The notes under the pieces: model-generated
The model's database searches: none
Told to the model about the DNA's origin: nothing
The model's input: the letters and a program-made list of their open reading frames with translations, nothing else
Position numbers and translations under genes: made by a program
In this document: positions 53,110-58,918 of the stretch, one piece after another
Layout of the letters: every line of letters starts with the position of its first letter
Numbering within the stretch: the first letter of the stretch is position 1
Origin: Paenibacillus sp. MZ04-78.2
Lineage (GTDB): Bacteria > Bacillota > Bacilli > Paenibacillales > NBRC-103111
DNA: 58,918 nt
Assembly: GCF_024213375.1 (NCBI RefSeq)
Contig: NZ_JANAVJ010000033.1
Span: forward strand, 1 to 58,918
Direction: 5' to 3'

Positions 53110-54480
53110 TCAGTCCGCCTTGCCCGCTCCGGCCGATACGGCGCTCAGCTCCGCCATGGCCTCGCTGATAATGTCGAGCCCTTCTTGCAGCTGCTCCTCC
53201 GTAATGACAAGCGGGGTCAAGAAACGGACAATATTGCTGTGGACTCCTGCGCCGAGCAGGACCACTCCTTTTCGGTAACAAGCTTGCAGCAAAGCTGCAA
53301 CGAACTCTTTGGCCGGCTTGCCGTTCGCCGGATCGACGAACTCCACGGCGCACATCGCGCCCAGCCCGCGAACATCTCCGATGATTTTAAACTCTTCCTG
53401 CATCTTGCGGAAATGACTCTGGATCGTGTCGCCGATAACCCGCGATTTTCCCGACAAGTCTTCGCGCTGCATCATCTCAATGACCGCCAAAGCCGCAGCG
53501 CACCCGAGCGGGCTGCCGCCATAGGTTCCGCCAATTTCGCCCGGGTTCGGGGCGTCCATGATCTCCGCTCTGCCGACGACGGCACTGATCGGAAGACCTG
53601 CGGCGATCGATTTGGAAAGCGTGATAAGGTCCGGCTCGATCTCGAACAGCGTCGAAGCGAACATTTCCCCGGTCCGCCCGAAGCCGGTCTGAATTTCATC
53701 GGCAATAAACAAAATACCATGCTTCTTGCAAATCTGAAAGACGCCCTGCACGAACGATTTTGGCGGAACGATGAAGCCTCCCTCGCCCTGCACCGGCTCC
53801 ATAATGACCGCCGCCAGCTCTTCCGGGGCGACCTCGGTCAGCAGGAAGTCCTCGAACTGTTTCAGGCAAAAGTCCCCGTACTCTTCCTCGCTCATCGACG
53901 CGGGACGTTGGTACGGATAAGGAAACGGCGCTTTATAAATCGCCGGGGCATAAGGCCCCATCTGGTATTTGTACGGCTTTACTTTGCTGGTCAAGGACAT
54001 GCCGAGCAGGGTCCGGCCGTGAAAGCCGCGGGTGAACGAGACGATGCCCGTTCTGCCTGTATATTTCCGCGCGATCTTCACCGCGTTCTCGACCGCCTCC
54101 GCGCCGCTGTTCAAGAGCACGGTTTTTTTCGCAAAATCGCCCGGCGTGATCTCAGCGAGCTTCTCCGCCAACGCCACATAAGGCTCATACATTCCGACAT
54201 GGAAGCACGTATGAATGTATTTTTCCGCCTGCTCCTTAATGGCGTCTACAACCTCGGCCGGGCTGTGGCCCACGTTGATGGTGCCGATCGCGCCGACGAA
54301 GTCCAGGAACACGTTGCCGTCCACATCGTACAGCAGCGCCCCCTGCGCTCTCTCGACAAACAAAGGATGGTTGTTGCCTACTCCCTTGGATACCGTTTGC
54401 TGTCTCCGCTCCAGAAGCGCTTTTGTCTTCGCTCCCGGCAATTCGGCTGCAACCGATACGAATTTTCGTTGGGCTGTCAT
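53110..54480 (-). CDS. gabT: 4-aminobutyrate aminotransferase-like protein
   Basis: 456 residues, class III PLP aminotransferase. DVDGNVFLDFVGAIGTINVGHSPAEVV, NSGAEAVENAVKIAR, FHGRTLLGMSLT, EPVQGEGGFIVPP, ADEIQTGFGRTG and the PLP Lys in LSKSIAAGLP fit GabT closely. It would turn GABA plus 2-oxoglutarate into succinate semialdehyde and glutamate, feeding the aldehyde dehydrogenase encoded next. It stands 85 bases downstream of the M20 gene; that gap contains a T7 run and a TACGGTACGG-type repeat, so partial termination is possible. Confidence 0.93.
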   Translation of the reverse strand: MTAQRKFVSVAAELPGAKTKALLERRQQTVSKGVGNNHPLFVERAQGALLYDVDGNVFLDFVGAIGTINVGHSPAEVVDAIKEQAEKYIHTCFHVGMYEPYVALAEKLAEITPGDFAKKTVLLNSGAEAVENAVKIARKYTGRTGIVSFTRGFHGRTLLGMSLTSKVKPYKYQMGPYAPAIYKAPFPYPYQRPASMSEEEYGDFCLKQFEDFLLTEVAPEELAAVIMEPVQGEGGFIVPPKSFVQGVFQICKKHGILFIADEIQTGFGRTGEMFASTLFEIEPDLITLSKSIAAGLPISAVVGRAEIMDAPNPGEIGGTYGGSPLGCAAALAVIEMMQREDLSGKSRVIGDTIQSHFRKMQEEFKIIGDVRGLGAMCAVEFVDPANGKPAKEFVAALLQACYRKGVVLLGAGVHSNIVRFLTPLVITEEQLQEGLDIISEAMAELSAVSAGAGKAD

Positions 54481-54564
54481 TGGTTTGTTCCCCTTTCGGC
54501 TTGAAAAAACATATGAGTGATAAGGCCCTTACCATACCTTACCGTACCGTAAAAAAACGCCGGT

Positions 54565-55842
54565 TTAGCCGTTCGTTTCGTCCAGACCGCACCACTGAAT
54601 GAGCGTCAAAGCGATGATTTCCGCCGCTTCCGTCACTTTGTTCAGCTCGATATATTCGTTCGGGTAATGAGCGACCTCCGTAACTCCCGGCCCGAACACG
54701 ATAGCAGGCGTCTTGCCCGCTTGGGTCAGCAGGCCGCCGTCGGTTCCCCACGGGGACGCTTCAATGATCGGCTCCGCTCCGGAGACCTTGCGGTACTGCT
54801 CCGCCAAGGTGTGCATGAGCTCATGCTCCATGTCCATCGACCCGGGAATCCAGCGGGCGCCGAACCATTCCAAGACGGGAGCGTGCTCCTTGAACCACGG
54901 GTCCTGCTCGGCAAGCCGCTCCAGCCACTGCTCCATCTCCAGCTTCGCTTCCTCGATCGTTTCCTCGGGCGAGACGCCCATCCGGCCTTCCAAGCGAACG
55001 AGATCGGGAACCGAGGACGGCCAGTTGCCGCCTTGGATGACCCCGATGTTGATCGGGATCGGAATCGGCGTATTTTGATACAGCGGATCAGTGATCCGGG
55101 CGTTGCGCCGCTCCTCCAGCGCTTGAATGTGGCGAATGACGAGCAAGCTTTTCTCGATGGCGCTGACTCCCTCATACCGAGTGCCGCCGTGCGCCGCTCG
55201 GCCTTTCACTTGAATCCGGAACCACATCGAGCCTTGCTGCTTCGGGAAAATACGCATATTCGTCGGCTCCGGGATGATCGCCGCATCGGCCTGGTAGCCC
55301 CGCATCACGGTCGCGAGCGTACCGGCCCCGCCGCTTTCCTCCTCGACGACGCTCTGAAAGATGACGTCGCCTTTCAGCCGGAGGCCCAGCCCCTGGATCG
55401 CTTGGATCGCCAGCAGCAGGGAGACGTTGCCGCCTTTCATATCCGTGACGCCGCGGCCGTACATCCTGCCGTCCCGGATCGCACCGCTGTAAGGATCGTC
55501 TGACCACTGCTCGCGCTCCCCCTCCGGGACGACGTCGATATGTCCGTTCAAAATGATCGACTTGCCGCCGCCGGAACCGCGCAGAATGCCGACCACATTC
55601 GGGCAGTTATCGAAATCCGGCCGCGAGGAGCAAAAGTACGGATGCTTCTTCAGAGCTTCCCCGTCCAACTCCCATACGTCGACCTCTAAGCCCATCTGCT
55701 GCAGCTTCTCGGCGACCAAAGCCTGCGCCGCAGCTTCATGGCCCTGCGTGCTTGGCACCTGCACTAGCCGCTGCAAGAAGGCCATGCCTTCCCCGCTGTT
55801 CGTACGCACCCACTGCTTAATCCGTGCTTGGAGCTCTGCCAT
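54565..55842 (-). CDS. yodQ: M20-family deacylase, YodQ-like
   Basis: 425 residues of the ArgE/DapE group: IILNGHIDVVPEGE (metal His and catalytic Asp), YGRGVTDMKGGNVSL (bridging Asp), VVEEESGGAGTL (Glu pair) and the C-terminal metal His in VTEVAHYPNEYIEL; the dimerisation domain carries AHGG near residue 220. It corresponds to YodQ of the Bacillus kamA cluster. In this pathway it would remove acetyl from 4-acetamidobutyrate (or another acetylated intermediate) to give GABA. AAGGAGGAGG precedes ATG 55842. Confidence 0.9.
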   Translation of the reverse strand: MAELQARIKQWVRTNSGEGMAFLQRLVQVPSTQGHEAAAQALVAEKLQQMGLEVDVWELDGEALKKHPYFCSSRPDFDNCPNVVGILRGSGGGKSIILNGHIDVVPEGEREQWSDDPYSGAIRDGRMYGRGVTDMKGGNVSLLLAIQAIQGLGLRLKGDVIFQSVVEEESGGAGTLATVMRGYQADAAIIPEPTNMRIFPKQQGSMWFRIQVKGRAAHGGTRYEGVSAIEKSLLVIRHIQALEERRNARITDPLYQNTPIPIPINIGVIQGGNWPSSVPDLVRLEGRMGVSPEETIEEAKLEMEQWLERLAEQDPWFKEHAPVLEWFGARWIPGSMDMEHELMHTLAEQYRKVSGAEPIIEASPWGTDGGLLTQAGKTPAIVFGPGVTEVAHYPNEYIELNKVTEAAEIIALTLIQWCGLDETNG

Positions 55843-55866
55843 GTTCCTCCTCCTTATTTCTACGCC

Positions 55867-55926
55867 TCACTCACCGAAGGCTCCAACCGCCGTGCGGACC
55901 CCTGCCGCGATAACGACTTCGTTCAT
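55867..55926 (-). pseudogene. Thiolase N-terminal scar (19 codons)
   Basis: ATG 55926, 8 bases after AAGGGAGG, encodes MNEVVIAAGVRTAVGAFGE and then TGA. This is the beginning of an acetyl-CoA acetyltransferase (MxEVVI-x2-x-RTxxGxFG). The remainder of the gene is absent; the next thing is the ribosome site of the M20 gene. It lies between yodR and yodQ, where a thiolase would complete the pathway. An internal deletion is the simplest explanation. Confidence 0.75.
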
Positions 55927-55941
55927 CACGGATTGCCTCCC

Positions 55942-56607
55942 TTATTGAATCGTGGACACCACGGACGGAACGATCAATTCCGCCTCCGTCTGCCGGATGA
56001 CATCTTCTGCTGTATAGGGGGCCATCACTTCCCGCAAAACAAGTCCTTCGTCCGTTACTTCCATCACGGCCATTTCGGTAATGATCATATCCACGCAGCG
56101 CGGCGCGGTTAACGGAAGCGAGCACTGCTTCAATATTTTCGACTCGCCCTGCTTGTTCGTGTGATTCATCAGCACGATGACCTTGCGCGACTTTTGCGCC
56201 AGCTCCATCGCTCCGCCCATGCCGGGCACCCGTTTGCCGGGAACGATCCAGTTCGCCAAATCCCCGTGCTGGCTCACTTCGAGCGCGCCCAGAATCGTGA
56301 TATCCACATAGCCGCGGCGAATGATCCCGAACGCGGTCGCGCTGTCGAAATACGATGCGCCCGGCACGATGGTCACCGGAAAGCCTCCGGCATTGCACAG
56401 CGCAGGATCTTCGCTCCCCTTGGCCGGGCTCGGACCGGTGCCTAGAATGCCGTTCTCCGCGTGAAAAAACACTTGGATCTCCGGCGGCACATAATTGGCC
56501 ACCAAGGTCGGAATCCCGATGCCGAGGTTCACAAGCATCCCGTCTTGAATCTCCTGCGCCGCCCGCCGGGCGATCCGGTAACGGCTATCTTCTACTCCCA
56601 CGCCCAT
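55942..56607 (-). CDS. yodR: CoA-transferase subunit B, YodR-like
   Basis: About 221 residues. RIARRAAQEIQDGMLVNLGIGIPTLVANY starts the subunit B fold; the catalytic Glu that forms the CoA thioester is in FFHAENGILG; GGFPVTIVPGASYFDSATAFGIIRRG and VPGMGGAMELAQKSRKVIVLMNHTNKQG follow. ATG 56607 has AAGGAG upstream and overlaps the end of subunit A by 16 bases, which couples their synthesis. Pairs with YodS to move CoA between acyl-CoA and a 3-oxo acid. Confidence 0.94.
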   Translation of the reverse strand: MGVGVEDSRYRIARRAAQEIQDGMLVNLGIGIPTLVANYVPPEIQVFFHAENGILGTGPSPAKGSEDPALCNAGGFPVTIVPGASYFDSATAFGIIRRGYVDITILGALEVSQHGDLANWIVPGKRVPGMGGAMELAQKSRKVIVLMNHTNKQGESKILKQCSLPLTAPRCVDMIITEMAVMEVTDEGLVLREVMAPYTAEDVIRQTEAELIVPSVVSTIQ

Positions 56608-57287
56608 GTCCAGTTCACTCCTTGACTCGGTATGACCATATCGACATAAATCCCCGGGGTGACGATGCATTCCGGGTCCAGCTCGCCGAGCGGCACGATT
56701 TCGTCAACCTCGGCAATGGTGTAATCTCCAGCCATCGCGACGAACGGATTGAAATTGCGGGCGCTTTTGTCATAGATCAAGTTGCCGTACGGATCAGCCT
56801 TCAGCGCGTGCACGATGCTGACCTCGGCGGTCAGCGCCGTCTCGATCAAATACGGCTTGCCGTCCAGCACGATCTGTTGCTTGCCCTCTTCGGCAATCGT
56901 GCCGATGCCGACATCGACGAAGATGCCGCCCAACCCGACGCCTCCGGCGCGGATGCGCTCGGCCAACGTCCCTTGCGGGCTGAACTCAACCTCAAGCACG
57001 CCCTCGTTCATGAACCTTCCGGCGTTCGGATTGGAGCCGATGTGCGAGACGATGACCTTCCTGGCCCGGCCCGCCGTGACCAACCGCCCGATCCCGATAT
57101 CCGGGAACGCGCAGTCGTTGCCGATCAGAACGAGATCGCGCACGCCTTTATCCAATATGCCTTGGCACAAGGACGGAGGATTGCCTACGCCTCCGAAGCC
57201 CCCGTACATCAGGGTCATCCCGTCGCGAATATGCTGAAGCGCGTCCTCCAGCCCGGCGACCTTGCTTCGCTTTTTTACAAGCTCCAT
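56592..57287 (-). CDS. yodS: CoA-transferase subunit A, YodS-like
   Basis: 231 residues with the subunit A pattern: GMTLMYGGFGGVGNPPSLCQGILDKGVRDLVLIGND, SHIGSNPNAGRFMNEGVLEVEFSPQGTLAERIRAGG and KADPYGNLIYDKSARNFNPFVAMAGDYTIAEVDEIV. Forms the heteromer with YodR. In this cluster the presumed acceptor is 3-oxo-6-acetamidohexanoate. It lies 19 bases after the aminotransferase gene in the same operon. Confidence 0.94.
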   Translation of the reverse strand: MELVKKRSKVAGLEDALQHIRDGMTLMYGGFGGVGNPPSLCQGILDKGVRDLVLIGNDCAFPDIGIGRLVTAGRARKVIVSHIGSNPNAGRFMNEGVLEVEFSPQGTLAERIRAGGVGLGGIFVDVGIGTIAEEGKQQIVLDGKPYLIETALTAEVSIVHALKADPYGNLIYDKSARNFNPFVAMAGDYTIAEVDEIVPLGELDPECIVTPGIYVDMVIPSQGVNWTWAWE

Positions 57288-57306
57288 GCGTATTTCCCCC
57301 TTCCCC

Positions 57307-58671
57307 TTATACCGCCGCTTTATTCAAATGGCCTTCCACCCGCAGTTCCTCTTGCACTTCAAAAATACTTTTTTCCAATATGCTTACCAGGCTATCGATT
57401 TGTTCCGGGGTGATAATTAATGGCGGAGAGACGATAATCGCGTCTCCGGCCGCTCCGTCGATGCCTCCCGATGCCGGGTAAATAAGCAGCCCTTTGTCAA
57501 AAGCGCGCTTGATGACCCGTGCCGTCACGCCGAGCGATAGCGGGAAAATCCCCTTCGTCCGTACATCCGGCACGAACTCCAGTCCGAGCAGCAGCCCTTT
57601 GCCGCGCACGTCGCCTACAATATCCAACCGATTGGCCATCTCCTGCAGCTTGCCGAAAAGATACTCGCCGTTCACTTCGGCCGCACGAACCAGATCGTGC
57701 TTTTCCATATAGTCCAGCACGGCCAGGCAGACGGCAGCGGATTGCGGATTGGCGCTGTACGTATGGCCCGCCATAATCGACTTGGACCCTTGCAGAATCG
57801 GCTCCATCACCTTATCGCTGACCAGCGTCGCCGCCATTGGCGTGTAGCCTGCGCTCATGCCTTTGCCCAAGGCGACGATGTCCGGGGTAACCTCCCAATG
57901 CTCGATGCCGAACTTTTTGCCGGTCCTGCCAAGCCCCGTCATCACCTCGTCCACGATGAACAAGATATCGTATTTGTCGCAGATGCGCTTAATCTCCTGA
58001 TAATAGCCCTCCGGCGGCGTCACCGCCCCTCCCGAAGCGCCGATGATCGGCTCCGCGATAAATCCGGCGATATGCTCCGGCCCGATACGCAGAATCGACG
58101 TTTCCAGCTCCTGCGCGCATTTCATGCCGCATCCGGGGTGCGCTTCCTTCAGCGGACAGCGGTAGCAGTACGGCGCGGAGACGGACGGATAATCCTCGAG
58201 CAGCGGAATGAACCGCTTGCGCCGCAAAATATTGCCGGACATGGACAAAGCGCCCATCGTAATGCCGTGATAGCTCATCCAGCGGGAGATGAAACGGTTT
58301 TTGCGTTCGCGGCCTTTCTCCTGCCAATGCTGGATTGCAATCTTCATCGCCGTTTCCGTCGCTTCCGAGCCGCTGTTGACGAAAAAGGACCAGTTCCAGC
58401 GTCCCCCCGACCAATTGCTTAATCGGCGCGCAAGCTCTTCGGCAGACTCGCTCGTAAACTGCGCGCGGTACGCGAACGATACTTTTTCCGCCTGCGCCTT
58501 CATCGCTTCGACGATTTCCGGCACCCCGTGGCCGATGCTCGCCGTCACCGCGCCGGAGCAGCCGTCAATATACGTGTTGCCGTCCGTGTCATAGAGATAA
58601 ATTCCTTGTCCGCTGGCCACCGTTGGATAGTCGTAGTCCAGAATCGGCTTGATCAAATGTGTATCCGTCAT
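57307..58671 (-). CDS. yodT: Class III aminotransferase, YodT-like
   Basis: 454 residues. LYDTDGNTYIDGCSGAVTASIGHG, NSGSEATETAMKIAIQHWQEKG, SYHGITMGALSMSG, EPIIGASGGAVTPPEGY, VDEVMTGLGRTGK and the PLP Lys in ALGKGMSAGYTPM are all present. A Cys-rich insertion (YCYRCPLKEAHPGCGMKC) is typical of YodT and its beta-amino-acid relatives. Predicted to transaminate N-acetyl-beta-lysine to 3-oxo-6-acetamidohexanoate. First gene of the leftward operon; GAGGGG is 8 bases before ATG 58671, and a pseudoknot-capable leader precedes it. Confidence 0.93.
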   Translation of the reverse strand: MTDTHLIKPILDYDYPTVASGQGIYLYDTDGNTYIDGCSGAVTASIGHGVPEIVEAMKAQAEKVSFAYRAQFTSESAEELARRLSNWSGGRWNWSFFVNSGSEATETAMKIAIQHWQEKGRERKNRFISRWMSYHGITMGALSMSGNILRRKRFIPLLEDYPSVSAPYCYRCPLKEAHPGCGMKCAQELETSILRIGPEHIAGFIAEPIIGASGGAVTPPEGYYQEIKRICDKYDILFIVDEVMTGLGRTGKKFGIEHWEVTPDIVALGKGMSAGYTPMAATLVSDKVMEPILQGSKSIMAGHTYSANPQSAAVCLAVLDYMEKHDLVRAAEVNGEYLFGKLQEMANRLDIVGDVRGKGLLLGLEFVPDVRTKGIFPLSLGVTARVIKRAFDKGLLIYPASGGIDGAAGDAIIVSPPLIITPEQIDSLVSILEKSIFEVQEELRVEGHLNKAAV

Positions 58672-58696
58672 GTCGGTTCCCCTCTTTACAGATCTT

Positions 58697-58751
58697 AGCC
58701 GAGAAAGCCCTTGCCTTTAGGCATGGGATGAATCGGCTTAGGACAAGGGCT
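58697..58751 (-). promoter_or_regulatory. Pseudoknot-capable leader of the yodT operon
   Basis: On the minus strand stem 1 is AGCCCTTG (58751-58744) with CAAGGGCT (58713-58706), and stem 2 is AGCCGA (58738-58733) with TCGGCT (58702-58697). The four segments alternate, so they form an H-type pseudoknot with loops of 5, 19 and 3 bases, ending 11 bases before the ribosome site. Alternatively the two stems are competing hairpins. Not matched to a riboswitch class I know. Confidence 0.5.
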
Positions 58752-58918
58752 GTCTTTAGATAGCTTAATTGTCCTACATTGTTTCATGTTGTTGCAGTTT
58801 TTAGGTTTAAACTGACGCAATCGGTGTATGGGATAACAATAATAGAAGAACGACAACAACCGTATCACTCATCAACTATCATTTTGTGTGGTAAAATTAA
58901 AAGGTACGACCTCGCAAT
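58752..58918. other. Right-end intergenic region
   Basis: No gene. On the minus strand TTGTTG-17-TTATCC is a weak promoter possibility for the yodT operon; I found no -24/-12 element here. Confidence 0.35.

Noticed and set aside
53068..54504. 478-codon frame antisense to the GABA aminotransferase gene
   Set aside because: The minus-strand frame has all PLP enzyme motifs; the antisense frame has none and is rich in Arg and His.
58671..58918. Sigma-54 promoter for the yodT operon
   Set aside because: A TTGC occurs at 58812 on the minus strand but no GG element exists at the proper distance.

Overview
The window looks like a chromosomal segment of a Gram-positive Bacillales bacterium, most likely a Paenibacillaceae member (Paenibacillus, Cohnella or Brevibacillus type). 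The support is moderately GC-rich coding with strong AGGAGG-type ribosome sites, TTG and GTG starts, sigma-A-like promoters, T-tailed terminators, a YqeB-like family, a YokU/KamA/YodP-YodT type lysine cluster and an amino-acid ABC operon with a lipoprotein receptor. No tRNA, rRNA or CRISPR array is visible. All assignments come from reading the sequence and recognising motifs; no database search was run.

Layout. 1-5130: transposase tail, DUF1963 protein, a divergent MarR/MFS efflux pair sharing a perfect operator palindrome, then motA-motB. 5180-8140: a decayed mobile region with two tiny genes and an XRE regulator around an inverted-repeat promoter, a ParB pseudogene with a frameshift and a nonsense codon, and an IS110-type remnant. 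8140-15402: an AT-rich type I restriction-modification operon (XRE regulator, hsdM, hsdS, FRG-domain protein, hsdR), followed by a 61-bp near-perfect inverted repeat and an RHS scrap. 16190-19310: Sir2 deacetylase, Gfo/Idh/MocA oxidoreductase, a coiled-coil protein and a TetR regulator. 19530-24930: a tandem amplification of a YqeB-like membrane protein (three copies) alternating with a membrane-anchored alpha/beta hydrolase (two copies); each YqeB copy has the same promoter with a TetR-type palindrome over the start region. 25049-30320: polysaccharide deacetylase, SDR epimerase, AraC regulator, GH35 beta-galactosidase. 30478-35561: polymorphic-toxin locus (5'-truncated RHS protein with Hint domain and toxin tip, a Cys-rich small gene, a DUF3885 gene). 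35772-40251: TetR-led amino-acid ABC transporter plus M24 peptidase operon closed by a 166-bp inverted repeat. 40382-44922: small, broken and hypothetical genes.

45178-58671 is the most coherent system: a PAS/AAA+/Fis sigma-54 activator, a perfect -24/-12 promoter in front of lysine 2,3-aminomutase (kamA), yokU, beta-lysine N-acetyltransferase (ablB/yodP), and a converging operon of class III aminotransferase, two CoA-transferase subunits, M20 deacylase, GABA-type aminotransferase and aldehyde dehydrogenase. Read together they spell an acetyl-protected lysine catabolic route: lysine, beta-lysine, N-acetyl-beta-lysine, 3-oxo-6-acetamidohexanoate, its CoA ester, thiolysis to 4-acetamidobutyrate, GABA, succinate semialdehyde, succinate. 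The thiolase this route needs survives only as a 19-codon start between the CoA-transferase and deacylase genes, an apparent deletion scar. The leader of the first gene of this operon can fold as an H-type pseudoknot just upstream of the ribosome site.
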